Source: Chamaea fasciata
Lineage: Eukaryota; Chordata; Aves; Passeriformes; Sylviidae
Assembly (NCBI GenBank): GCA_029207755.1
Contig: JARCOQ010000083.1
Span: forward strand, 62,001 to 126,000
DNA: 64,000 nucleotides
Direction: 5' to 3'
The position numbers and the translations under genes are program-made. The notes under the pieces are model-generated. The model was not told where the DNA came from. It was given only the letters and a program-made list of their open reading frames with translations, and made no database searches. Below are positions 1 through 11,999 of the stretch, in pieces. Position 1 is the stretch's first letter, and each line of letters begins with the position of its first letter.

Positions 1-1002
1 CCCGAGGCATGGATCCCACTCTGGAGGGCCAGTGGTCTGGATGGGCACCAGACCATGGATCACCTATGAATGGACAGTGGTCTTAACGGACGCCAGAGCC
101 ATGGATTCCAGCTGGACACTGGTGTGGATGGACACCAGAGCAATGGATACCATTGTGGATGGATACTGGTTTGGATGGACATAAGAGCCACGGATCCCAA
201 TCTAGATGGACGCTGCTGTGAATAGACACCAGTGCCATGGATCCCTTTGTGGATGGACGCTGGTATGGATAGACATCAGAGCCTTGGTTCCCAGCTTGAC
301 TGTGTTCTGGATAGAGAGCAGAGTCCTGGATTGGACTCTGGATGGATACTGCTCCAGATGGACACCAGAGCCATGGATCCGTCTCTGGATGGACACTGTC
401 CTAGATGGACACCAGAGCCATGGATCCAAATTGGAGCCTGGTCTGGATGGATACAAGGGCCACGGATTCCACTCTTGATGGACACTGGTGGAGATAGCAA
501 TCAGAGCCATGGATCCGACACGAGATGGACACTGGTCCACATGGACACTGGTCCAGATGGTGACCACAGCCATTCCTCCCACCTTGTATTGATAGTGGTC
601 TTGCCAGACCCCGAGGCATGGATCCCACTCTGGATGGCCAGTGGTCTGGATGGGCACCAGACCTCGGATCCCCTATCAATGGACACTGGTCTTGATGGAC
701 GCCAGAGCCATGGATTCCAGCTGGACAATGGTGTGGATGGACACCAGAGCAATGGATGCCACTGGGGATGGATACTGGTTTGGATGGACATAAGAGCCAC
801 GGATCCCAATCTAGATGGACGCTGCTGTGAATAGACACCAGAGCCATGGATCCCACAGTGGATTGACAGTGGTCAGGATGGACACCAGAGCAATGGATGC
901 CACTGTGGATGGACACAGGTAGAGATGCACACCAGAGTAATGGTGTCCGCTCTGGATGGACCCTAGTCAGGATAGACAGCAGAACCCTGGCTTCCACTCT
1001 GG
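1..1002 (+). repeat. Arm b, 3' part, ancestral length
   Basis: It opens with the b-arm marker CTGGAGGGCCAGTGG. The distance from this point to the next arm start is 1,002 bases, against 861 in the b arm at 4473. The extra 141 bases are exactly three monomers, around 760-900. Confidence 0.8.
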
Positions 1003-1820
1003 ATGGACGCTTGCCTGAATAGACAAAAGAGCTATGGATCCCAGCTTGACACTGGTCTGGATGGACACCAGAGCCATGGATCCCACTCTGAATGCACACT
1101 ACTCGTGATGGACACAAGAGCCATGCATCCCTCTGTGGATGGAGCCTGGTTTGAATGGACAGCACAGCCACGCATCCAGATGGACACCAGAGCCGTGGAT
1201 CCCAACTGCAAAGTGGTCTGGATGGACACCAGAGCCATGAATCCAAAATTGGAGCCTGGTCTGGATGGATACAAGGGCCATGGATTCCACTCTGGATGGA
1301 TACTGCTCCAGATAGCAACCAGAGGCATTGATCCGAATCCAGATGGAGACTGGTCCAGATGGACACTGCTCCAGATGGTCACTAGAGCCATTCCTCTCAC
1401 CTTGTATTGATAGTGGTCTTGCCAGACCCCGAGGCATGGATCCCACTCTGGATGGCCAGTGGTCTGGATGGGCACCAGTCCATGGAACCCCTATGAATGG
1501 ACAGTGGTCTAGATGGACGCCAGAGCCATGGATTCCAGGTGGTCACTGGTGTGGATGGACACCAGAGCCATGGATGCCACTGTGGATGGATACTGGTTTA
1601 GATGGACATAAGAGCCACGGATCCCAATCTGGATGGACGCTGCTGTGAATAGACACCAGAGCCATGGATCCCACAGTGGATTGACAGTGGTCAGGATGGA
1701 CACCAGAGCAATGGATGCCACTGTGGATGGACATAGGTAGAGGTGCACACCAGAGTAATGGTGTCCGCTCTGGATGGACACTGGTCTGGATAGACAGCAG
1801 AACCCTGGCTTCCACTCTGG
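1003..1820 (+). repeat. Arm a (818 bp)
   Basis: It carries the a-type AACTGCAAAGTGG. It has private changes such as CTCCAGATAGC and GTCCATGGAACCCC, where other a arms read CTCCACATAGC and GTGCATGGATCCCC. Confidence 0.9.
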
Positions 1821-3654
1821 ATGGACGCTTGCCTGAATAGACAAAAGAGCTATGGATCCCGGCTTGACACTGGTCTGGATGGACACCAGAGCCATGGATC
1901 CCACTCTGAATGCACACTACTCGTGATGGACACAAGAGCCATGCATCCCTCTGTGGATGGAGCCTGGTTTGAAGGCACAGCACAGCCACGCATCCAGATG
2001 GACACCAGAGCCGTGGATCCCAACTGGACAGTGGTCTGGATGGACACCAGAGCCATGGATCCCACTCTGGATGGACCCTGGTACAGATGGACAGCATAGC
2101 CATGGATGCAAAGTGGACACTGCTCCAGATGGATAATGATCTGGATGGACGCCAAAGCCATGGATCCCACTCTGGATGCATGCTGTTCTTGATGGACACA
2201 GGAGTCATGCATGGGTCTGTAGATGGAGCCTGGTATGAATGGACAGCACAGCCACGTATCCAGATGGATACTTGTCCAGATGGAGAGCAGAGCCGTGGAT
2301 CTCAAGTGGACAGTGGTCTGGATGGAAACCAGAGCGATGGATCCCACTGTGGATGGGCTCTGGTATAAATAGACATCAGAGCCTTGGATCCGAGCTTTAC
2401 TCTGTTCTGGATAGACTCCAGAGCCATGGATCCGTCTCTGGATGGATGCTGGTCTGGATGGACACCAGAGCCATGGATCCAAATTGCAGCCTGGTCTGGA
2501 TGGATACAAGGGCCATGGATTCCACTCTGGATGGACACCTGTGGAGATAGCAACCAGAGGCATGGATCCGACTCGAGATGGACACTGGTCCTGAAGGACA
2601 GTGGTCTAGATGGTGTCCAGAGCCATTCCTCCCACCTTGTATTGACTCTTGCCAGACCCCGAGGCATGGATCCCACTCTGGATGGCCAGTGGTCTGGATG
2701 GGCACCAGACCATGGATCCCCTATGAATGGACAGTGGTCTTAACGGACGCCAGAGCCATGGATTCCAGCTGGACACTGGTGTGGATGGACACCAGACCAA
2801 TGGATACCATTGTGGATGGATACTGGTTTGGATGGACATAAGAGCTACGGATCCCAATCTAGATGGACGCTGCTGTGAATAGACACCAGTGCCATGGATC
2901 CCATTGTGGATGGACACTGGTATGGATAGACATCAGAGCCTTGGATCCCAGCTTGACTGTGTTCTGGATGGAGAGCAGAGTCCTGGATTGGACTCTGGAT
3001 GGATACTGCTCCAGACGGACACCAGAGCCATGGATCCGTCTCTGGATGGACACTGTCCTAGATGGACACCAGAGCCATGGATCCAAATTGGAGCCTGGTC
3101 TGGATGGATACAAGGGCCACGGATTCCACTCTTGATGGACACTTGTGGAGATAGCAACCAGAGGCATGGATCCGACTCGAGATGGACACTGGTCCTGAAG
3201 GACAGTGGTCTAGATGGTGTCCAGAGCCATTCCTCCCACCTTGTATTGACTCTTGCCAGACCCCGAGGCATGGATCCCACTCTGGATGGCCAGTGGTCTG
3301 GATGGGCACCAGACCTCAGATCCCCTATGAATGGACACTGGTCTTGATGGACGCCAGAGCCATGGATTCCAGCTGGACACTGGTGTGGATGGACACCAGA
3401 GCAATGGATGCCACTGGGGATGGATACTGGTTTGGATGGACATAAGAGCCACGGATCCCAATCTAGATGGACGCTGCTGTGAATAGACACCAGAGCCATG
3501 GATCCCACAGTGGATTGACAGTGGTCAGGATGGACACCAGAGCAATGGATGCCACTGTGGATGGACACAGGTAGAGATGCACACCAGAGTAATGGTGTCC
3601 GCTCTGGATGGACCCAGGTAAGGATAGACAGCAGAACCCTGGCTTCCACTCTGG
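1821..3654 (+). repeat. Arm d' (1834 bp, shortened d)
   Basis: Its first 880 bases match d, including TATAAATAG at offset 543. It is 896 bases shorter than d. Spacing of the divergent monomer places the missing segments at about 651 and 245 bases, and the segment with CTAACAATGGACACTTATC is absent. Confidence 0.82.
2364..2372 (+). other. TATAAATAG, recurrent TATA-box-like sequence in d-type arms
   Basis: GGTATGGATAG of other arms has become GGTATAAATAG, a perfect TATA-box-like match. It is also at 10958, 13708, 21532, 29356, 38846, 48336, 53179, 57178 and 61177. Nothing here shows promoter function; it may be chance followed by copying. Confidence 0.5.
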
Positions 3655-4472
3655 ATGGACGCTTGCCTGAATAGACAAAAGAGCTATGGATCCCAGCTTG
3701 ACACTGGTCTGGATGGACACCAGAGCCATGGATCCCACTCTGAATGCACACTACTCGTGATGGACACAAGAGCCATGCATCCCTCTGTGGATGGAGCCTG
3801 GTTTGAATGGACAGCACAGCCACGCATCCAGATGGACACCAGAGCCGTGGATCCCAACTGCAAAGTGGTCTGGATGGACACCAGAGCCATGAATCCAAAA
3901 TTGGAGCCTGGTCTGGATGGATACAAGGGCCATGGATTCCACTGTGGATGGATACTGCTCCACATAGCAACCAGAGGCATTGATCCGAATCAAGATGGAG
4001 ACTGGTCCTGATGGACACTGCTCCAGATGGTCCCTAGAGCCATTCCTCTCACCTTGTATTGATAGTGGTCTTGCCAGACCCCAAGGCATGGATCCCACTC
4101 TGGATGGCCAGTGGTCTGGATGGGCACCAGTGGATGGATCCCCTATGAATGGACACTGGTCTAGATGGACGCCAGAGCCATGGATTCCAGCTGGACACTG
4201 GTGTGGATGGACACCAGAGCCATGGATGCCACTGTGGATGGACACTGGTTTGGATGGACATAAGAGCCACGGATCCCAATCTGGATGGACGCTGCTGTGA
4301 ATAGACACCAGAGGCATGGATCCCACAGTGGATTGACAGTGGTCAGGATGGACACCAGAGCAATGGATGCCACTGTGGATGGACATAGGTAGAGGTGCAC
4401 ACCAGAGTAATGGTGTCCGCTCTGGATGGACACTGGTCTGGATAGACAGCAGAACCCTGGCTTCCACTCTGG
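3655..4472 (+). repeat. Arm a (818 bp)
   Basis: It is a-type at AACTGCAAAGTGG. Private changes are GGTCCTGATGG near 4008, GGTCCCTAGAG near 4030 and CAGTGGATGGATCCCC near 4130. Confidence 0.92.
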
Positions 4473-6264
4473 ATGGACGCTTGCCTGAATAGACAAAAGA
4501 GCTATGGATCCCAGCTTGACACTGGTCTGGATGGACACCAGAGCCATGAATCCCACTCTGAATGCACACTACTCGTGATGGACACAAGAGCCATGCATCC
4601 CTCTGTGGATGGAGCCTGGTTTGAAGGCACAGCACAGCCACGCATCCAGATGGACACCAGAGCCGTGGATCCCAACTGGACAGTGGTCTGGATGGACACC
4701 AGAGCCATGGATCCCACTCTGGATGGACCCTGGTACAGATGGACAGCATAGCCATGGATGCAAAGTGGACACTGCTCCAGATGGATAATGATCTGGATGG
4801 ACGCCAAAGCCATGGATCCCACTCTGGATGCACGCTGTTCTTGATGGACACAGGAGTCATGCATGGGTCTCTAGATGGAGCCTGGTATGAATGGACAGCA
4901 CAGCCACGTATCCAGATGGATACTTGTCCAGATGGAGAGCAGAGCCGTGGATCTCAAGTGGACAGTGGTCTGGATGGAAACCAGAGCGATGGATCCCACT
5001 GTGGATGGACACTGGTATGGATAGACATCAGAGCCTTGGATCCCAGCTTGACTGTGTTCTGGATGGAGAGCAGAGTCTTGGATTGGACTCTAGATGGATA
5101 CTGCTCCAGATGGACACCAGAGCCACAGATCGCACTTTGGATGGATCCCACTCTGGATAGACTCCAGAGCCATGGATCCGTCTCTGGATGGATGCTGGTC
5201 TGGATGGACACCCGAGCCATGGATCCAAATTGGAGCCTGGTCTAGATGGATACCAGGGCCATGGATTCCACTCTTGATGGACACTTGTGGAGATAGCAAC
5301 CAGAGGCATGGATCCAACACGAGATGGACACTGGTCCTGAAGGACAGTGGTCTAGATGGTGTCCAGAGCCATTCCTCCCACCTTGTATTGACTCTTGCCA
5401 GACCCCGAGGCATGGATCCCACTCTGGAGGGCCAGTGGTCTGGATGGGCAACAGACCATGGATCCCCTATGAATGGACAGTGGTCTTAACGGACGCCAGA
5501 GCCATGGATTCCAGCTGGACACTGGTGTGGATGGACACCAGAGCAATGGATACCATTGTGGATGGATACTGGTTTGGATGGACATAAGAGCCACGGATCC
5601 CAATCTAGATGGACGCTGCTGTGAATAGACACAAGTGCCATGGATCCCATTGTGGATGGACACTGGTATGGATAGACATCAGAGCCTTGGATCCCAGCTT
5701 GACTGTGTACTGGATGGAGAGCAGAGTCCTGGATTGGACTCTGGATGGATACTGCTCCAGATGGACACCAGAGCCATGGATCCGTCTCTGGATGGATGCT
5801 GGTCTGGATGGACACCAGAGCCATGGATCCAAATTGGAGCCTGGTCTGGATGGATACAAGGGCCACGGATTCCACTCTTGATGGACACTGGTGGAGATAG
5901 CAATCAGAGCCATGAATCCGACACGAGATGGACACTGGTCCACATGGACACTGGTCCAGATGGTGACCAGAGCCATTCCTCCCACCTTGTATTGATAGTG
6001 GTCTTGCCAGACCCCGAGGCATGGATCCCACTCTGGATGGCCAGTGGTCTGGATGGGCACCAGACCTCGGATCCCCTATGAATGGACACTGGTCTTGATG
6101 GACGCCAGAGCCATGGATTCCAGCTGGACAATGGTGTGGATGGACACCAGAGCAATGGATGCCACTGTGGATGGACACAGGTAGAGATGCACACCAGAGT
6201 AATGGTGTCCGCTCTGGATGGACCCTGGTCAGGATAGACACCAGAACCCTGGCTTCCACTCTGG
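4473..6264 (+). repeat. Arm b (1792 bp)
   Basis: It contains CTGGAGGGCC near 5425. The divergent monomer is short at 5370 and long at 5974. At offset 543, where d has TATAAATAG, it reads GGTATGGATAGAC. Confidence 0.92.
5774..5820 (+). repeat. Representative 47-bp monomer
   Basis: From one CCATGGATCC to the next is exactly 47 bases here. The idealised monomer reads in three parts: CTGGATGGACACTGGT (16), then CTGGATGGACACCAGA (16), then GCCATGGATCCCACT (15). The parts resemble each other around (C/A)TGGAT(G/C)(G/C)ACT, so the 47-mer looks like an old degenerate trimer of a 15-16-bp unit. Length variants of 41, 42, 43, 46 and 63 bp occur at fixed places inside arms. Confidence 0.9.
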
Positions 6265-7930
6265 ATGGACGCTTGCCTGAATAGACAAAAGAGCTATGGA
6301 TCCCAGCTTGACACTGGTCTGGATGGACACCAGAGCCATGGATCCCACTCTGAATGCACACTACTCGTGATGGACACAAGAGCCATGCATCCCTCTGTGG
6401 ATGGAGCCTGGTTTGAATGGACAGCACAACCACGTATCCAGATGGATACTTGTCCTGATGGACAGCAGAGCCGTGGATCTCAAGTGGACAGTGGTCTGGA
6501 TGGAATCCAAGGCGATGGATCCCACTGTGGATGGACACTGGTATGGATAGATCTCAGAGCCTTAGATCCGAGCTTTGCTCTTTTCTGGATAGACTCCAGA
6601 GCCATGGATCCGTCTCTGGATGGATGCTGGTCTGGATGGACACCAGAGCCATGGATCCAAATTGGAGCCTGGTCTGGATGGATACAAGGGCCATGGATTC
6701 CACTCTTGATGGAAACTTGTGGAGAAAGGAACCAGAGGCATGGATCCGACTCGAGATGGACACTGGTCCTGAATGACAGTGGTCTAGATGGTGACCAGAG
6801 CCATTCCTCCCACCTTGTATTGACTCTTGCCAGACCCCGAGGCATGGATCCCACTCTGGATGGCCAGTGGTCTGGATGGGCACCAGACCATGGCTCCCCT
6901 ATGAATGGACACTGGTCTAGATGGACGCCAGAGCCATGGATTCCAGCTGGACACTGGTGTGGATGGACACCAGAGCAATGGATGCCACTGTGGATGGATA
7001 CTTGTTTGGATGGACATAAGAGCCACAGATCCCAATCTAGATGGACGCTGCTGTGATAGACACCAGTGCCATGGATCCCACTGTGGATGGACACTGGTAT
7101 GGATAGACATCAGAGCCTTGGATCCCAGCTTGACTGTGTTCTGGATGGAGAGCAGAGTCTTGGATTGGACTCTGGATGGATACTGCTCCAGATGGACAGC
7201 AGAGTCTTGGATTGGACTATGGATGGATACTGCTCCAGATGGACACCAGACCCATGGATCCCACTGTTGGTGGATACTGGTCTGGATGGACTCCAGAGCC
7301 ATGGATCCGTCCCTGGATGGACACAGTTCTGGATGGACACCAGAGCCATAGATCCAAATTGGAGCCTGTTCTGGATGGATGCAAGGGCCATGGATTCCAC
7401 TCTGGATGGATACTGCTCCAGGTAGCAACCAGAGTCATGGATCCGCATCCAGATGGAGACTGGTCCAGATGGACACTGGTCCAGATGGTGACCAGAGCCA
7501 TTCCTCCCACCTTGTATTGATAGTGGTCTTGCCAGACCCTGAGGCATGGATCCCACTCTGGATGGCCAGTGGTCTGGATGGGCCCCAGACCATGGATCCC
7601 CTATGAATGGACACTGGTCTAGATGGACGCCAGAGCCATGGATTCCAGCTGGACACTGGTGTGGATGGACACCAGAGCCATGGATGCCACTGGGGATGGA
7701 TACTGGTTTGGATGGACATAAGAGCCACGGATCCCAATCTAGATGGACGCTGCTGTGAATAGACACCAGAGCCATGGATCCCACAGTGGATTGACAGTGG
7801 TCAGGATGGACACCAGAGCAATGGATGCCACTGTGGATGGACACAGGTAGAGATGCACACCAGAGTAATGGTGTCCGCTCTGGATGGACCCTGGTCAGGA
7901 TAGACACCAGAACCCTGGCTTCCACTCTGG
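6265..7930 (+). repeat. Arm c1 (1666 bp)
   Basis: c1 diagnostics are GCTCTTTTCTGG near 6577, CTGAATGACAGTGG near 6770, GATACTTGTTTGG near 6998 and CCAGGTAGCAACC near 7418. Confidence 0.92.
7159..7252 (+). repeat. Adjacent near-identical monomer pair inside c arms
   Basis: Two consecutive 47-bp monomers starting CTTGGATTGGACT (7159 and 7206) are almost identical, unlike most neighbouring monomers, which differ at many sites. This is a local single-monomer duplication, present at the same offset in the other c arms. In the c1 arms the second copy reads GGACTATGG rather than GGACTCTGG. Confidence 0.8.
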
Positions 7931-8467
7931 ATGGACGCTTGCCTGAATAGACAAAAGAGCTATGGATCCCAGGTTGACACTGGTCTGGATGGACACCAGA
8001 GCCATGGATCCCACTCTGAATGCACACTACTCGTGATGGACACAAGAGCCATGCATCCCTCTGTGGATGGAGCCTGGTTTGAATGGACAGCACAGCCACG
8101 TATCCAGATGGATACTTGTCCTGATGGACAGCAGAGCCGTGGATCTCAAGTGGACAGTGGTCTCGATGGAATCCAAAGCGATGGATCCCACTGTGGATGG
8201 ACACTGGTATGGATAGACCTCAGAGCCTTAGATCCGAGCTTTGCTCTGTTCTATATAGACTCCAGAGCCATGGATTCGTCTCTGGATGGATGCTTGTCTG
8301 GATGGACAGCAGAGCCATGGATCCAAATTGGAGCCTGGTCTGGATGGATACAAGGGCCATGGATTCCACTCTTGATGGAAACTTGTGGAGAAAGGAACCA
8401 GAGCCATGGATCCGACTCGAGATGGACACTGGTGCTGAAGGACAGTGGTCTAGATGGTGACCAGAGC

Positions 8468-8508
8468 CATTCCTCCCACCTTGTATTGACTCTTGCCAGA
8501 CCCCGAGG
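8468..8508 (+). repeat. Divergent 41-bp monomer, short allele (TTGACTCTTGCC)
   Basis: This is the same divergent monomer with 5 bases missing: TTGACTCTTGCC replaces the form with GATAGTGG. Copies checked include 2624, 3228, 5370, 6802, 8468, 13968, 14619 and 15468. Allele order identifies the arm: b and c read short then long, a has only long, d reads short, short, long, short. Confidence 0.85.
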
Positions 8509-9101
8509 CATGGATCCCACTCTGGATGTCCAGTGGTCTGGATGGGCACCAGACCATGGCTCCCCTATGAATGGACACTGGTCTAGATGGACGCCAGAGC
8601 CATGGATTCCAGCTGGACACTGGTGTGGATGGACACCAGAGCAATGGATGCCACTGTGGATGGATACGGGTTTGGATGGACATAAGAGCCACAGATCCCA
8701 ATCTAGATGGACGCTGCTGTGATAGACACCAGTGCCATGGATCCCACTGTGGATGGACACTGGTATGGATAGACATCAGAGCCTTGGATCCCAGCTTGAC
8801 TGTGTTCTGGATGGAGAGCAGAGTCTTGGATTGGACTCTGGATGGATACTGCTCCAGATGGACAGCAGAGTCTTGGATTGGACTCTGGATGGATACTGCT
8901 CCAGATGGACACCAGACCCATGGATCCCACTGTTGGTGGATACTGGTCTGGATGGACTCCAGAGCCATGGATCCGTCCCTGGATGGACACAGTTCTGGAT
9001 GGACACCAGAGCCATAGATCCAAATTGGAGCCTGTTCTGGATGGATGCAAGGGCCATGGATTCCACTCTGGATGGATACTGCTCCAGTTAGCAACCAGAG
9101 T

Positions 9102-9164
9102 CATGGATCCGAATCCAGATGGAGACTGGTCCAGATGGACACTGGTCCAGATGGTGACCAGAGC
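9102..9164 (+). repeat. 63-bp monomer with four subunits
   Basis: The interval between successive CATGGATCC-type starts is 63 bases, which is 47 + 16. The extra 16 bases are a second copy of a CCAGATGGACACTGGT-like subunit. It recurs at the same place in other c arms (for example ending at 7498) and supports a 16-bp ancestral unit. Confidence 0.8.
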
Positions 9165-9210
9165 CATTCCTCCCACCTTGTATTGATAGTGGTCTTGCCA
9201 GACCCTGAGG
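9165..9210 (+). repeat. Divergent 46-bp monomer, long allele (contains GATAGTGG)
   Basis: This is the monomer least like the consensus. It begins CATTCCTCCCACC and contains TTGTATTGATAGTGG, so the CTGGATGGA core is lost. The long allele appears in a arms (with CCTCTCACC), in the second half of b and c, and once in d. Copies checked include 571, 1389, 4041, 5974, 7499, 9165, 9982 and 15223. Confidence 0.85.
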
Positions 9211-9596
9211 CATGGATCCCACTCTGGATGGCCAGTGGTCTGGATGGGCCCCAGACCATGGATCCCCTATGAATGGACACTGGTCTAGATGGACGCCAGA
9301 GCCATGGATTCCAGCTGGACACTGGTGTGGATGGACACCAGAGCCATGGATGCCACTGGGGATGGATACTGGTTTGGATGGACATAAGAGCCACGGATCC
9401 CAATCTGGATGGACGCTGCTGTGAATAGACACCAGAGCCATGGATCCCACAGTGGATTGTCAGTGGTCAGGATGGGCACCAGAGCAATGGGTGCCACTGT
9501 GGATGGACACAGGTAGAGATGCACACCAGAGTAATGGTGTCCGCTCTGGATGGACACTGGTCTGGATAGACAGCAGAACCCTGGCTTCCACTCTGG

Positions 9597-10414
9597 ATGG
9601 ACGCTTGCCTGAATAGACAAAAGAGCTATGGATCCCAGCTTGACACTGGTCTGGATGGACACCAGAGCCATGGATCCCACTCTGAATGCACACTACTCGT
9701 GATGGACACAAGAGCCATGCATCCCTCTGTGGATGGAGCCTGGTTTGAATGGACAGCACAGCCACGCATCCAGATGGACACCAGAGCCGTGGATCCCAAC
9801 TGCGAAGTGGTCTGGATGGACACCAGAGCCATGAATCCAAAATTGGAGCCTGGTCTGGATGGATACAAGGGCCATGGATTCCACTGTGGATGGATACTGC
9901 TCCACATAGCAACCAGAGGCATTGATCCGAATCAAGATGGAGACTGGTCCAGATGGACACTGCTCCAGATGGTCACTAGAGCCATTCCTCTCACCTTGTA
10001 TTGATAGTGGTCTTGCCAGACCCCGAGGCATGGATCCCACTCTGGATGGCCAGTGGTCTGGATGGGCACCAGTGCATGGATCCCCTATGAATGGACACTG
10101 GTCTAGATGGACGCCAGAGCCATGGATTCCAGCTGGACACTGGTGTGGATGGACACCAGAGCCATGGATGCCACTGAGGATGGACACTGGTTTGGATGGA
10201 CATAAGAGCCACGGATCCCAATCTGGATGGACGCTGCTGTGAATAGACACCAGAGCCATGGATCCCACAGTGGATTGACAGTGGTCAGGATGGACACCAG
10301 AGCAATGGATGCCACTGTGGATGGACACAGGTAGAGATGCACAACAGAGTAATGGTGTCCGCTCTGGATGGACACTGGTCAGGATAGACAGCAGAACCCT
10401 GGCTTCCACTCTGG
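9597..10414 (+). repeat. Arm a' (818 bp)
   Basis: It has the a'-type AACTGCGAAGTGG near 9798, against GCAAAG in a. Near 10171 it reads CCACTGAGGATGG, where a arms have CCACTGTGGATGG. Confidence 0.92.
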
Positions 10415-11378
10415 ATGGACGCTTGCCTGAATAGACAAAAGAGCTATGGATCCCAGCTTGACAGTGGTCTGGATGGACACCAGAGCCATGGATCCCACTC
10501 TGAATGCACACTACTCGTGATGGACACAAGAGCCATGCATCCCTCTGTGGATGGAGCCTGGTTTGAAGGCACAGCACAGCCACGCATCCAGATGGACACC
10601 AGAGCTGTGGATCCCAACTGGACAGTGGTCTGGATGGACACCAGAGCCATGGATCCCACTCTGGATGGACCCTGGTACAGATGGACAGCATAGCCATGGA
10701 TGCAAAGTAGACACTGCTCCAGATGGATAATGATCTGGATGGACGCCAAAGCCATGGATCCCACTCTGGATGCACGCTGTTCTTGATGGACACAGGAGTC
10801 ATGCATGGGTCTGTAGATGGAGCCTGGTATGAACGGACAGCACAGCCACGTATCCAGATGGATACTTGTCCAGATGGAGAGCAGAGCCGTGGATCTCAAG
10901 TGGACAGTGGTCTGGATGGAAACCAGAGCGATGGATCCCACTGTGGAATGGCTCTGGTATAAATAGACATCAGAGCCTTGGATCCGAGCTTTACTCTGTT
11001 CTGGATAGACTCCAGAGCCATGGATCCGTCGCTGGATGGATGCTGGTCAGGATGGACACCAGAGCCATGGATCCAAATTGCAGCCTGGTCTGGATGGATA
11101 CAAGGGCCATGGATTCCACTCTTGATGGACACCTGTGGAGATAGCAACCAGAGGCATGGATCCGACTCGAGATGGACACTGGTCCTGAAGGACAGTGGTC
11201 TAGATGGTGTCCAGAGCCATTCCTCCCACCTTGTATTGACTCTTGCTAGACACCGAGGCATGGATCCCACTCTGGATGGCCAGTGGTCTGGATGGGCACC
11301 AGACCATGGCTCCCCTAACAATGGACACTTATCTAGACGGATGCCAGAGCCATGGATTCCAGCTGGACAGTGGTGTGA

Positions 11379-11385
11379 ATGGACA
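11379..11385 (+). other. Unequal-crossover junction of the 2,750-bp duplication
   Basis: A at 11378 (GTGTGAAT) is d-specific, and C at 11386 (GGACACCAGAGC) and G at 11396 are c2-specific. The exchange therefore falls in the seven shared bases between. It joins d to the c2 position equivalent to 8636. Confidence 0.88.
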
Positions 11386-11999
11386 CCAGAGCAATGGATG
11401 CCACTGTGGATGGATACGGGTTTGGATGGACATAAGAGCCACAGATCCCAATCTAGATGGACGCTGCTGTGATAGACACCAGTGCCATGGATCCCACTGT
11501 GGATGGACACTGGTATGGATAGACATCAGAGCCTTGGATCCCAGCTTGACTGTGTTCTGGATGGAGAGCAGAGTCTTGGATTGGACTCTGGATGGATACT
11601 GCTCCAGATGGACAGCAGAGTCTTGGATTGGACTCTGGATGGATACTGCTCCAGATGGACACCAGACCCATGGATCCCACTGTTGGTGGATACTGGTCTG
11701 GATGGACTCCAGAGCCATGGATCCGTCCCTGGATGGACACAGTTCTGGATGGACACCAGAGCCATAGATCCAAATTGGAGCCTTTTCTGGATGGATGCAA
11801 GGGCCATGGATTCCACTCTGGATGGATACTGCTCCAGTTAGCAACCAGAGTCATGGATCCGAATCCAGATGGAGACTGGTCCAGATGGACACTGGTCCAG
11901 ATGGTGACCAGAGCCATTCCTCCCACCTTGTATTGATAGTGGTCTTGCCAGACCCTGAGGCATGGATCCCACTCTGGATGGCCAGTGGTCTGGATGGGC

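Larger units (their letters stand above)
1..3654 (+). repeat. Region A: truncated HOR tail (b-a-d'), no c arm
   Basis: The window opens inside a b arm, goes straight into an 818-bp arm, and then into a shortened d arm. No 1666-bp c arm lies between b and the following a, unlike every later HOR except the region E type. The b portion also keeps three monomers (141 bp) that other b arms lack. Confidence 0.85.
7931..9596 (+). repeat. Arm c2 (1666 bp)
   Basis: c2 diagnostics are TATATAG at 8252, CTGAAGGACAGTGG near 8434, GATACGGGTTTGG near 8665 and CCAGTTAGCAACC near 9084. CTGGATGTCCAGTGG near 8522 is private to this copy. Confidence 0.92.

Noticed and set aside
6265..7056. 263-codon plus-strand frame recurring in c arms (7931, 18505, 26329, 34153, 35819, 43643, 45309, 50523, 58521, 62520)
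   Set aside because: It is a phase-cycling satellite translation rich in Trp, Asp and His. Its start is the arm marker monomer and its end a chance stop. Copies vary in length only through point changes.
8236..8290. Possible CENP-B box at GATTCGTCTCTGG, and at 48360 GATTCGAGC
   Set aside because: Both have TTCG but lack the required A and CGGG at the expected spacing. CGGG in GATACGGGTTTGG has no upstream TTCG at the right distance.
10958..10966. TATAAATAG called as a working promoter
   Set aside because: No other promoter element or transcript boundary is visible, and the motif is two substitutions from the normal monomer. It is kept only as an observation.
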